From IMG/VR virus record IMGVR_UViG_3300027851_000016, positions 27,153 to 91,152 of that record: a DNA stretch of 64,000 bases; one strand, written 5' to 3'. This document shows, in pieces, positions 1 through 8,267 of the stretch. The notes beneath the pieces were generated by a model. The model saw only the letters and a list, made by a program, of their open reading frames with translations, ran no database searches and was not told where the DNA came from. The stretch is from a virus. Every line of letters begins with the position of its first letter. The stretch's first letter is position 1. Position numbers and translations under genes: made by a program.

Positions 1-2
1 TC

Positions 3-530
3 GTGCACCTGTGCAACGTGTGGCCTGCGGTGCACAAGTACACGAAGGACCTGCTTGTATGCTCTGACGACACCGAGGAGATGCACAGGGTTCTGAATGA
101 CAAGTTGATGAAGGAGCACTCGTTTTGGGGGTTTGACTACGAGACGCTGCTCATGCACCGCATGGATGCTGTCGGGGACATGTCTGACTGGAATGCTGGA
201 CCGACGCGCACGGATGACGAGCTGCGCGAGGTGCTGGCTGGTGTGTATGCCGAAGTCGCAGGGAAACAGCTACGACCGATTCCGTTCTACGCAGTCGATG
301 CGCATACGCGAGAGGGAAAGCGTGTGTGGTTGACGCAGCGCAAGCAGATTCGACCGAATGCTCCGTGTACGGTGGCTGACCTGCGGTATGCGGCGAACTG
401 GGTGTCGATGCTCTGGCGCAGGGAGGCATGGAAGCAGTTCGGGACGATTCATGTTGCCTGGGAGGATGTCGTGTTGCCAGAAGACAGGTATTACAAGGCG
501 CTCTGGAAGGGAGTGTACCCGCATGAGTAG
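3..530 (+). CDS. Hypothetical protein, probably cut at its 5' end by the window edge
   Basis: An open frame runs from the window edge to a TAG at 528-530; the first usable codon is GTG at 3, but the true start is probably upstream. The 175 visible residues are rich in Trp and charged residues, and contain AVDAHTREGKRVW in the middle and a C-terminal segment with several Trp (ANWVSMLWRREAWKQ). I do not recognise the family. Its stop overlaps the start of the next gene by 8 bp, so it is translated with the carbohydrate-type operon that follows. Confidence 0.75.
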   Translation: MHLCNVWPAVHKYTKDLLVCSDDTEEMHRVLNDKLMKEHSFWGFDYETLLMHRMDAVGDMSDWNAGPTRTDDELREVLAGVYAEVAGKQLRPIPFYAVDAHTREGKRVWLTQRKQIRPNAPCTVADLRYAANWVSMLWRREAWKQFGTIHVAWEDVVLPEDRYYKALWKGVYPHE

Positions 531-1719
531 GGTTCTTGTCCTCGGTGGCGGGCTTGCTGGGATGACCGTGGCAAAGGCTCTTGCAGGCAGCCACGACGTG
601 CGGGTGCTTGAGCAGGAGGACCGACTGGGTGGCCTGCTGCGTACGTTCCGTGGCACCGTAGACGGGGTCGGTGAGTTCCGCTTCGACATCGGTGGGCATT
701 GGCTGCATCGGGACGGGTTCTCAGGTGTGGCCGACCTGTTCTCAGGACTGGTCGAGCACGAGCGCCATGCCTTCGTGTACGTGAACGGGAAGCATGGGCG
801 GTTCCCGATTCAGGCGTTCTACGATGACGTGTTTGATGGGGAGACAGCCGTAAGCATCTGTGAGGAGTTGGCAAACAGGACAGACGACCAGCCCAGGTCA
901 TACGCTGACATGCTGCAGAAGAGCTATGGGGAGACGCTGTTCGACAGGTTCTTCGAGCCGTACAACCGCAAGCTGTTCGGTGTGCCAGACCTGACACCCA
1001 TCAGCTTCGGTGAGTTGGAGTTGGTGCGGAACGTTAGAGTCGGAGACAAGGCGGGGTACAACAGCACGTTCCTGTATCCCGACGGGCAGGGCATCGAGTC
1101 GCTGATTGAGGACCTGAAGGATGACCGCGTCGAGTACATCCTTGATGAGATGGCAGTGCACGTCGATACGCAGGCGCACATCGTGACCTGTGCAGACGGT
1201 ACCCCGTACACGTATGACGTACTCGTATCGACAGTCCCGCTCGACATGCTCACTGCGATGGTAGGCGAGCCGCTATACCTGCTGGGGTCTCAGGGACTTG
1301 TGATGAACATGGGGGTCAAGAAGAACCCGAATCACGTCGGAAAGAACTGGGTGTACTACCCAGATGATGGTCTGCCGTTCTACCGTGTCGGTCTGTATAG
1401 CGAAGCCGACCCGACTGCTGCTCCTGAAGGGTACGTGGCAATGTACGTCGAGGTGTCCACACTGCGCCCGTGGACCAACGCAGAGGTAATGCTGGGCCTG
1501 CAGAAGGTCGGGATGATTGAGAGTCCGACCGATGTGGTGCTGCAGCAGGCCGCGTACCTGCCGACGAACTACTGCTTCGCTGACCCGCGTGTTCCAGGGG
1601 TCTTGCAAGCATTCCGTTTGGCTGGTGTGCACTCGATTGGACGGTATGGGAGCTGGCACTGGTCGTCCATGCACGAGGATGTGAAGCAGGCGCTCGAACT
1701 GGCGGAGAGGATTCGGTAA
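523..1719 (+). CDS. FAD/NAD(P)-binding amine-oxidase / UDP-galactopyranose-mutase-like protein
   Basis: This 398-residue protein begins with a Rossmann dinucleotide-binding motif (RVLVLGGGLAGMTVAKAL, residues about 3-20) followed about 25 residues later by VLEQEDRLGGLLRTF, the usual layout of FAD-dependent protoporphyrinogen oxidases, amine oxidases and UDP-galactopyranose mutases. The segment FFEPYNRKLFGVPDLTPIS around residue 145-165 resembles the PYN-K-WG motif of that superfamily. ATG at 523 was chosen because the nucleotide-binding motif starts right after it and it overlaps the previous stop. Known relatives rearrange or oxidise sugar nucleotides and porphyrins; the neighbouring glycosyltransferases, deacetylase and WbqC-like gene favour a sugar-nucleotide substrate. 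The exact reaction is inference. Confidence 0.8.
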   Translation: MSRVLVLGGGLAGMTVAKALAGSHDVRVLEQEDRLGGLLRTFRGTVDGVGEFRFDIGGHWLHRDGFSGVADLFSGLVEHERHAFVYVNGKHGRFPIQAFYDDVFDGETAVSICEELANRTDDQPRSYADMLQKSYGETLFDRFFEPYNRKLFGVPDLTPISFGELELVRNVRVGDKAGYNSTFLYPDGQGIESLIEDLKDDRVEYILDEMAVHVDTQAHIVTCADGTPYTYDVLVSTVPLDMLTAMVGEPLYLLGSQGLVMNMGVKKNPNHVGKNWVYYPDDGLPFYRVGLYSEADPTAAPEGYVAMYVEVSTLRPWTNAEVMLGLQKVGMIESPTDVVLQQAAYLPTNYCFADPRVPGVLQAFRLAGVHSIGRYGSWHWSSMHEDVKQALELAERIR

Positions 1720-2138
1720 TGATGTACGTTCGGTATCTGTGGACGGTCCTCAAGCACAAGTGGTTCGTCTTCGTTGAGTGCGCCAAAGAGGGAATCGCGT
1801 GGCGTGGGTTGATTCATGACATGAGCAAGTTCCTGCCAAGTGAGTGCATTGCGTATGCAGAGTATTTCGAGGGTGACCCAGATGATAACGTGGCGTTCAA
1901 TGCTGCGTGGGCATTGCACGTGAGGCGGAACGACCATCACTGGCTCCATTGGCTTGTGGATGGTGAGGCGCAAGAGATGCCGTTTGAGGCTGTAGTCGAG
2001 ATGGTCTGTGACTGGGTTGGGGCGGCGCGGGCGTACAAGGGTGATGGAATTGTACCGTGGTACACCCAGAACGGTCCGAACATGGTGCTACATGCTAAGA
2101 CCCGTGAACTGGTTGAGGAACTTGTGAGTGTGCGATGA
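1719..2138 (+). CDS. DUF5662-like (HD-like) protein
   Basis: This 139-residue protein contains HDMSKF (residues about 32-37), followed by a Glu/Tyr-rich helix and later RRNDHHWLHW, the spacing of conserved His/Asp residues seen in the DUF5662 family. These residues look like a metal site of HD type, but no biochemical role is established to my knowledge. It overlaps the preceding oxidoreductase by one base (TAATG) and the following glycosyltransferase by 4 bp, so it is part of the cassette operon. It may be a small hydrolase; family assignment rests on memory of the motif only. Confidence 0.65.
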   Translation: MMYVRYLWTVLKHKWFVFVECAKEGIAWRGLIHDMSKFLPSECIAYAEYFEGDPDDNVAFNAAWALHVRRNDHHWLHWLVDGEAQEMPFEAVVEMVCDWVGAARAYKGDGIVPWYTQNGPNMVLHAKTRELVEELVSVR

Positions 2139-3592
2139 GACTCCTGTACCTGCCGCTGTACACGAACAAGAACCTGAATGGGGACAGCAGCTACAACGTC
2201 GCGTCGAAGTTCATCGCGAGTGCGGTCGAGCGTGGGTGGTTCGTACACTGGGTACTGCCCCAGGTGGGTGGTGGTAGCCGCTTCCACTATGAGGGGTCGA
2301 GGGCTGCGATTGAGAACCACCCGCAGGTCCTCGTGCATCGTGTGCCCTCCATCGAGGACCAGTACATGCAGACAGGCGTGGTGCCTGCAGACGTGTTGTT
2401 CAGGCTGTTCAGTCAGCACCAGGGCAGGTATCACATCGACGCTGTGCTCACGGAGAAGCCTGCGAGTGCGGCGTATGTGCGTAAGTTGCTCCAGCACCCG
2501 TTCACACGTCCTGCGAAGGGCAAGAACAGGTGGCTCGGTAAGACTCCTGCACTGCCCATGTTCGTTCGCGACCCGTTCACGAAGTCCCAGGAACTGCACA
2601 TCATCAGCGATGTCGAGGAGGTCGAGCAGTCTGTCGGGTACCTGACCAGCTACAGCATCTTCATGTGCCAGACGGACTTCGATATGGCCTCGAAGGTCGC
2701 GAAGCGGTACCTGAACTACGGGCAGGTCAAGAAGATGCAGGCTCGGTCGGTGGTGCTCCCGCCAGGTACGGCGACGGCAGAGTTGTTGCCCGTCAGGGAG
2801 GCGGCGGTCAAGCGGGACAGGTTCACTGTACTGATTGCCGAGCGTTTGAAGAACGGTGCGCTCATGGATTCGCTCGATGCAGTGGACTACATGTTCAAGC
2901 GTGGGTACCAGATGGATGTCGTAATCAGCTCGCAGTCGGAACTGAACCGCAAGACGCTCATGAACTACCCGACTGTCTTCGAGCACGCAGAACTGCACCC
3001 AGCGAACCCGAGAGACCAGTATCTGCCGCTGGCTGCGGCGTGCCACGCAACGATTACGATGCCCTCGACGCACAGCTACCCACAGGGTCTGATGGAGCGG
3101 CTGTACTTGGGACTCGTTGCGGTGCTGCCCGACTACCCATGGGTGCACACGTTGTTGCCCGACTATCCGTTCGTGGTGAAGCGGAACGTGAAGTCGATGG
3201 TGGCGATGCTCAAGTGGATTGAGGAGAACTACGAGGAGGCCAAGCAGAAGGTCGCCTGGGTGCCTGGGTACATCGAGGAGCACTACGATGCCCAGTTGCT
3301 GGCGGAGAAGACGATGCGGCATATCGAGGAGACGACGGCGCTGGTTCGCGCGAGTTCGGCACCATCGAGCGGGTTCTTGGAGTTGATTGACCAGTTCGAC
3401 TTCGATGAGGCAGACGAAGAGACGCTGTTTGAGTACATGAAAGCGCATTCGACCACGGGACTGTCGTTCAACAATGAGGGGAAGACTGCTGCGTTCGGCA
3501 GCTACAAGTCGCAGTTGTTCCAAGCGATGCGGCATCGTGGGTGGGAAGACACGTGCGAGGGTCCGTTCGTGACGATGAGGAGGAAGAGCTGA
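2135..3592 (+). CDS. Glycosyltransferase-like protein (GT-B type) with C-terminal extension
   Basis: This 485-residue protein has an N-terminal Rossmann-like half (MRLLYLPLYTNKNLNG then helical segments), and a C-terminal half with alternating strands and helices: DRFTVLIAERLKNGALMDSL (about residues 230-249) and later TITMPSTHSYPQGLMERL and LGLVAVLPDYPW, which resemble the nucleotide-sugar side of GT-B glycosyltransferases where a Glu sits near the donor. After about residue 415 a separate acidic tail follows (FDEADEETLFEYMKAH), similar in kind to the tail of the glycosyltransferase-like gene at 6804. It overlaps neighbours on both sides. Sugar donor and acceptor cannot be deduced. Confidence 0.7.
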   Translation: MRLLYLPLYTNKNLNGDSSYNVASKFIASAVERGWFVHWVLPQVGGGSRFHYEGSRAAIENHPQVLVHRVPSIEDQYMQTGVVPADVLFRLFSQHQGRYHIDAVLTEKPASAAYVRKLLQHPFTRPAKGKNRWLGKTPALPMFVRDPFTKSQELHIISDVEEVEQSVGYLTSYSIFMCQTDFDMASKVAKRYLNYGQVKKMQARSVVLPPGTATAELLPVREAAVKRDRFTVLIAERLKNGALMDSLDAVDYMFKRGYQMDVVISSQSELNRKTLMNYPTVFEHAELHPANPRDQYLPLAAACHATITMPSTHSYPQGLMERLYLGLVAVLPDYPWVHTLLPDYPFVVKRNVKSMVAMLKWIEENYEEAKQKVAWVPGYIEEHYDAQLLAEKTMRHIEETTALVRASSAPSSGFLELIDQFDFDEADEETLFEYMKAHSTTGLSFNNEGKTAAFGSYKSQLFQAMRHRGWEDTCEGPFVTMRRKS

Positions 3593-4254
3593 TGTCGTTG
3601 TACGACAAGGACAAGATAGTTGGATGCTTCGAGAGCGAGGAGCAGTGGCGTGATGAGGCCGACGAGATAATCGCCATGCAGATGAGCTACCGCTCACACG
3701 CTTTGATGATGGGCAAGGTTGTTGACACGTTCTTCGATGTGGTCGAGCGGAACCATGGTGCAGCGACGGTTCTCGATGTCGGCTGTGGCACGGCCATGTT
3801 CCTCGACTACGTTCGTGAACAGTACGGTCTGCACCGTGTGGAGCGGTACGTTGGGTACGAGTTGGTCACACGATTCGGGGAGAAGGCAGCGCAGAAGCTC
3901 GAAGACTATGGTGTCCGTGGAGCGATTGTGGGTGCCGACTTCTTCGACCTGGGGACCACCGCAGCACCAGCTGACCTGGTGATTGCCTCGCAGTGTCTGA
4001 ACACGGTGTTCAGCGATGACCCGCTGGCCTTCATCGCGATGGCAGTGGACCAGCTGTGGTCGATGACGCGGCACTCGCTCGTGTTCGACCTGAAGGATGT
4101 GGCTGCTCCGAGGATTCTCGACCCGCACCTGCGGACGTACTACGACCCTGTGTACGTGTACAAGGTGTGCCGTGACCACACGGTGAACGTCACAGTCAGC
4201 CAGACCACGAAGGCGAACTTCACGGTGGTCATGTCGCGGGAGGAGCTGTACTGA
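3592..4254 (+). CDS. SAM-dependent methyltransferase (class I)
   Basis: The 220-residue protein carries a clear class I methyltransferase motif I, TVLDVGCGTAMFLDYV (around residues 59-74), an acidic residue at the end of strand 2 (YVGYELV), and a post-motif strand PADLVIASQCLNTVF. The ATG at 3592 was preferred over an upstream in-frame codon because it is preceded by GAGGAGGAAGAG and overlaps the previous stop in TGATG. It lies between a glycosyltransferase and an ATP-grasp gene, so a sugar or small-molecule acceptor is more likely than DNA, although the acceptor cannot be read from sequence. Confidence 0.85.
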   Translation: MSLYDKDKIVGCFESEEQWRDEADEIIAMQMSYRSHALMMGKVVDTFFDVVERNHGAATVLDVGCGTAMFLDYVREQYGLHRVERYVGYELVTRFGEKAAQKLEDYGVRGAIVGADFFDLGTTAAPADLVIASQCLNTVFSDDPLAFIAMAVDQLWSMTRHSLVFDLKDVAAPRILDPHLRTYYDPVYVYKVCRDHTVNVTVSQTTKANFTVVMSREELY

Positions 4255-5399
4255 TGATTCTGCTTCTCGGCAAGGGGGAGGGTCTGCAGGCTCTGACCGA
4301 TGTGTTTGCTGGTGAGGATGCGGTTGCACTCACTGATGCGGGCAGGACACCTGACGAACTGTGTGCGGATGTCCGAAGTGTCCTAGAAGTCCACGAGTTC
4401 GAGTTCGCCGTGGCTAATGGACTGTCTTGTGCGAAGGCCCTGGACGTACTCGATGGTGTGGGTGTGCCCACGGTCGGCGCGACGACACAGGATTGGCATA
4501 TCGAGATGGACAAGCCGTTCGGCAAGAAGTTGTGCGCCGAAGTCGGTGTAGGCACGAGCGAGTGGTGGACGGTGGACTTGGCTGACCTGGATGAAACGGA
4601 GTGGGAGTTTCCGTGCTACGTGAAGCATCGCAAGGCCATCGGCGGGACGACCTCGTTCAAGGTGCACTCGAAGAAGCAGATACGAAACCTGATTCGTGCG
4701 TATGGCTACGAGCGCGGGTTCATCGTGGAGCTGCCACTTGCAGGCATCGAGTTCAGCATGAATGCGCTGATTGGTGCTGAGAACTGGCAGGTGATTGGTT
4801 GCAACTACGACATGAAGGGGCCGACAGGCAAGGTGGTCGGGAATGCCTATGGTGCGGCTGGTGAGCATACAGCTTGGATTGAGGGGCAGCTTGCTCCGTT
4901 GTTCCAGGCGGTATGTGGGATGGGTTACCGAGGAGTGCTCGCCGTGACGGTGTTCATGACCGACGAGGGACTTCGCATGATTGAGCTGAATGTACGTGTT
5001 GGGACAGGGTCGGGGTACACGTACCTGAACAACGTCTCGAACATGGCGGACATGCTGCGAGCCTGTGCGCTCGGGCAGAGCATCCCTGCACCGCAGTTCA
5101 AGCATCTGTACGGGCTGTCGGTCACGGTGGACTCAGGCTTGAGGCGAGAAGCGTATGACCTTGAGGTCGGGCTTCTTGAGCCGCTGGGTGATGGTGTGGT
5201 GCTGGTCGAGAACAATGTGTACGACGGGATGAGCAACGGTGCCGCCCCGTACCTACTGGTCGGGTTCGGTGACTCGTCATTGCAGAGTGTTGGAGAGACC
5301 CTGATGGAGAACTTGAGGTGTTTGGATGTCCCACTGATGTCTAAGCCTGAACTAGACCTTGACCGTTTCGATAGACTGGCGGAGGTGCTGCCACGATGA
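4254..5399 (+). CDS. ATP-grasp ligase, PurD/carboxylate-amine ligase-like
   Basis: This 381-residue protein has the ATP-grasp arrangement. An N-terminal pre-ATP-grasp segment (ILLLGKGEGLQAL) is followed by a DKPFGKKLCAEVGVGTSEWW stretch where family members position the adenine, then FPCYVKHRKAIGGTTSFKVH (strand with Lys and a Gly-rich loop), FIVELPLAGIEFSMN and IELNVRVGTGSGYTYL, matching the E-x-N-x-R metal site. The best resemblance is to phosphoribosylamine-glycine ligase (PurD). The family couples ATP to joining a carboxylate and an amine. In this operon it could add an amino acid to a sugar or another acceptor; that is inference. Confidence 0.8.
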   Translation: MILLLGKGEGLQALTDVFAGEDAVALTDAGRTPDELCADVRSVLEVHEFEFAVANGLSCAKALDVLDGVGVPTVGATTQDWHIEMDKPFGKKLCAEVGVGTSEWWTVDLADLDETEWEFPCYVKHRKAIGGTTSFKVHSKKQIRNLIRAYGYERGFIVELPLAGIEFSMNALIGAENWQVIGCNYDMKGPTGKVVGNAYGAAGEHTAWIEGQLAPLFQAVCGMGYRGVLAVTVFMTDEGLRMIELNVRVGTGSGYTYLNNVSNMADMLRACALGQSIPAPQFKHLYGLSVTVDSGLRREAYDLEVGLLEPLGDGVVLVENNVYDGMSNGAAPYLLVGFGDSSLQSVGETLMENLRCLDVPLMSKPELDLDRFDRLAEVLPR

Positions 5400-6061
5400 A
5401 GATTGTCGTGCACCAGCCTGTGTTCCTGCCGTACCTTGGAGTGGTGGGCAAGATTGCACACGCGGACGGGCTTGTCCTGCTCGATGACGTGCAGTATGTC
5501 CGTCGTGGGTTCATGAATCGGAACCGCATCCTGACGAAGGATGGTGAGCACTGGCTGACCGTGCCCGTTCGAAAGGCTCCGCAGGATACGCAGGTCAAGG
5601 ACATCGAAATCAGCTACGAGACCGACTGGCAGCGGCAGATGAAGCGTACGCTGGAGATGGCGTATGGGAAGGCTCCGCACTTCGAGGCAACGATGGCGGC
5701 ATTGCAGCCCTTGTGGGTAGCGAAGCCCAATCACCTGATGGACCTGAATGTTCTGCTGCTTGAGCGAGTGTTGAAGTTCTTCGGGGTCAGTGTGCCTGTG
5801 TGGTGGAGCAGTGACTTCCCCCCTGTCGAGGACCCGACGCAGCGTTTGCTGGATAGGGTCGAGCGTGTTGGTGGCACTGTCTACGTGGCTGGTGCGAACG
5901 GGAAGGCGTACATGGAACTGACGGGGGACGAACGTGTGAAAGTACAGTTCGAGGAGTATGCTTGTCCCGAGTACGCGCAGTTCAACAGCACCGAGTTCGT
6001 ACCGTACCTCTCGGTGGTGGACTACATGATGAACGTCGGGGCGGTGCGGAAAGCACTGTAG
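5396..6061 (+). CDS. WbqC-like family protein
   Basis: This 221-residue protein opens with MKIVVHQPVFLPYLGVVGKI and continues with ADGLVLLDDVQYVRRGFMNR, closely matching the start of WbqC-like proteins, which carry the HQP-x-YLPWLGYF and DDVQY signatures. WbqC-like genes are typical of O-antigen and glycopeptide sugar biosynthesis loci, where they are linked to acylated amino-sugar formation, though the catalysed step is poorly defined. It overlaps the ATP-grasp stop by 4 bp. Its presence next to a PIG-L deacetylase strengthens the view that this cassette builds or modifies an amino sugar. Confidence 0.85.
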   Translation: MKIVVHQPVFLPYLGVVGKIAHADGLVLLDDVQYVRRGFMNRNRILTKDGEHWLTVPVRKAPQDTQVKDIEISYETDWQRQMKRTLEMAYGKAPHFEATMAALQPLWVAKPNHLMDLNVLLLERVLKFFGVSVPVWWSSDFPPVEDPTQRLLDRVERVGGTVYVAGANGKAYMELTGDERVKVQFEEYACPEYAQFNSTEFVPYLSVVDYMMNVGAVRKAL

Positions 6062-6087
6062 GATTGAACAGGACAGAGGAGGCAAGG

Positions 6088-6804
6088 ATGCTCGGATTCA
6101 GTGACCAGTGCGTTCTCGTTATCAGCCCGCACCAGGATGACCTCGAAATCGGATGCGGTGGCATCGTTCAGAAGTTCCTCGCTGCTGGGAGCGACGTGCA
6201 TGTCGTGCACGGTACGCTCGTAGACCTCGCAGGCACGTATCGCAAGTATGACAAGGCGACTGATACGTACACGACGTACACGGGTGCCCAGCGGTTCGAG
6301 GAGACTCGCAGTGCGTTGGCGGTGCTTGGTGGTGCGAGTCCTGACGCGTGGCGCGGGATAGTGGTGCACGACCCGCTGTTCAGCAGTGACAAGCACCATC
6401 GAATCGACACGGTACCGCTGTCGGAGCGTATCGAGGTGCTGGAGTCGGTTATCAGTGCGGTGAAGCCTACCGTGCTCTTGTACGCAGCTGAGTCCTCGAA
6501 CCAAGACCACGAAGCGCTTGCGCGCACCGTTCGCAGTGTCATGCGCCCGCATTTCTACAGTGGCATGGTCATCGAGTACGAGATTGGTGACGAGGTGGCG
6601 TTCGTCCCGAACTTGTTCGTGCCCATGACCGACCAGGAGTTGCGCAGGAAGCTCGATGCGTTCGAGGCGTACGAGACCCAGCAGAGTGGGGACCTGCACG
6701 TCGTCAGCGAGTGCGGTATCCAGTACAAGGCACAGTACCGAGGGAAGCAGTGCTACCACCCGTATGCGGAAGCGTTCCGAGTGCTGAGGATGGTGGCGGG
6801 GTGA
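6088..6804 (+). CDS. PIG-L / LmbE-family N-deacetylase
   Basis: The 238-residue protein begins with a strand and then ISPHQDDLEIGCGGIVQKFL, the zinc-binding PHxDD motif of the PIG-L/LmbE superfamily (residues about 12-31), with a later SSNQDHEALART segment supplying the conserved HxxH-type His region. Family members remove N-acetyl groups from GlcNAc derivatives (GlcNAc-PI, mycothiol, bacillithiol and teicoplanin pathways). ATG at 6088 is preceded by GAGGAGGCAAGG, which is why it was preferred over upstream in-frame codons. It sits 26 bp after the WbqC-like gene and overlaps the next gene by 1 bp. Confidence 0.88.
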   Translation: MLGFSDQCVLVISPHQDDLEIGCGGIVQKFLAAGSDVHVVHGTLVDLAGTYRKYDKATDTYTTYTGAQRFEETRSALAVLGGASPDAWRGIVVHDPLFSSDKHHRIDTVPLSERIEVLESVISAVKPTVLLYAAESSNQDHEALARTVRSVMRPHFYSGMVIEYEIGDEVAFVPNLFVPMTDQELRRKLDAFEAYETQQSGDLHVVSECGIQYKAQYRGKQCYHPYAEAFRVLRMVAG

Positions 6805-8267
6805 TGCGAGTCCTGCTACCAGTCGGTGCTGTACGCGAGGGGTTCTACGACGACGGTGTCATGCGCGTCGGGAACACGGGTATGCCAAGCATCTGGAAGG
6901 TGATTCGTGACTTCGGCAAGCTGAACAGCGACCGTGGCTGGTTCTACTATGGGGCTGTGATGTACAGCAACAAGAACGCTGTCGAAGTGCTGCCACTGAA
7001 GGACATCAACGGCTCGCTCGTGCTGATGCACACGACCGACCGTACCTGGATTGAGGTCGGCACGTTCTACCTGACCAAGATGCTGATTCAGAAGTTCTCG
7101 TACAACGGCACGTGTCCTGTTGACTGTGTGCTCATGGGTGGCACGGTGGACGCGGCAGCATACCGCTACTACATGGCATACCGACATGGGCTGCAGCAGC
7201 GTCCGTTGCTGTTCTACCGCACGCACAATGGCGTGACCGAGAGTCCGTCGAGCAAGGAGTTGTGGTTCTCAGCGGCGAAGGACAACGCACAGGTGGTGAA
7301 CAGCCTGGTGAACTTCGACCGTCTGTATCTGAGTGCTCCTCATCTGCTGGATGCGTACGTGAAGATAGCCAAGGGCTACCTGTCGTTCAGCGCGGTGAAG
7401 GACTTGATGGAACGGTTCGTGTACGCGCCGCAGGGGTCCCCTGCATTCGAGGGCGAACTGAACCTGGACAGGGGGAAGGTCGTCGGGTACTTCGGGCGGC
7501 TGAACGACACGCACAAGAATACCGACATGGTGTTCAGGGAGTTCGACAAGTTGTACAAGGCTGGTGCTGTGTCAGAGGTGCTGGTGACCAGTCCGATGGC
7601 CTCGGACAAGGACAAGCCGACGCTTGACCTGATTCCGTATGTGGACCTGAAGGTTCTTGGCATGGAGTACCTGAAGGAAGTCGAGCGTACGCGAGCGACG
7701 GTCGCGGCCTACGAGTCCATCGCCTGCCCCGTTGCGATGCTAGAGCAGATGGCCCATGGGGTCGTGCCTGTCGTACCGAAGGACAGGATGTGGTCTCGGT
7801 CGTTCTTTGGGCATGAGTTCCCCGAGTATCCGTTCATGTACAGCAGTAAGTCGGAGATTGGGCCGATGCTGCGGCTGCTCATGGACAACGACGAGATGTA
7901 CAAGATGTGGGCACAGAAGCTGTCGGACAGGGTACGTCAGCGGTACGAGTATCGAACGCTGAAGCGGTCCTTGTACGACGACATGCAGCAGCGGGTCGAT
8001 GTGTACCCGAAGCCCAAGTACATGGACTTCGACCTGGAAGCGTTCCGTACGTATAGGTTCGTGGCGGAGGCCGAAGAGTTGGCCGAGCGGCTGGGGGATG
8101 AGTTCACGTTCGACAGGTTCATGAAGGAGGCACAGCGTCTGCCCATGCGGGGTAGGGGTGGGGTGCCAGTGTTGAGCAACAAGGGTGTGCTCCGCCTGCT
8201 TGAGGCGATGGGGTACACCGACACGATGGATAGTGCAGACATTCGACTGAGGAGGACCCGTGCCTGA
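6804..8267 (+). CDS. Glycosyltransferase-like protein (GT-B type)
   Basis: This 487-residue protein has a GT-B style C-terminal domain: GKVVGYFGRLNDTHKNTDMV (about residues 225-244), a following strand VSEVLVTSPM, a VAAYESIACPVAMLEQMAHG segment in which Glu and the Gly-rich turn resemble the donor-binding EX7E region of retaining enzymes, and VVPVVPKDRMW. The N-terminal half contains several Tyr/Trp-rich strands. A C-terminal tail from about residue 420 (FTFDRFMKEAQRL, then NKGVLRLLEAMGYTD) looks like a small helical module. ATG at 6804 overlaps the deacetylase stop. Donor and acceptor are unknown; it may act sequentially with the gene at 2135. Confidence 0.72.
   Translation: MRVLLPVGAVREGFYDDGVMRVGNTGMPSIWKVIRDFGKLNSDRGWFYYGAVMYSNKNAVEVLPLKDINGSLVLMHTTDRTWIEVGTFYLTKMLIQKFSYNGTCPVDCVLMGGTVDAAAYRYYMAYRHGLQQRPLLFYRTHNGVTESPSSKELWFSAAKDNAQVVNSLVNFDRLYLSAPHLLDAYVKIAKGYLSFSAVKDLMERFVYAPQGSPAFEGELNLDRGKVVGYFGRLNDTHKNTDMVFREFDKLYKAGAVSEVLVTSPMASDKDKPTLDLIPYVDLKVLGMEYLKEVERTRATVAAYESIACPVAMLEQMAHGVVPVVPKDRMWSRSFFGHEFPEYPFMYSSKSEIGPMLRLLMDNDEMYKMWAQKLSDRVRQRYEYRTLKRSLYDDMQQRVDVYPKPKYMDFDLEAFRTYRFVAEAEELAERLGDEFTFDRFMKEAQRLPMRGRGGVPVLSNKGVLRLLEAMGYTDTMDSADIRLRRTRA

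Noticed and set aside
1937-3697. Long open frame on the minus strand opposite the glycosyltransferase
   Set aside because: Composition (Arg/His/Leu-rich, low Lys) is that of an antisense shadow of a high-GC gene, and the + strand frame has a coherent fold and operon overlaps.
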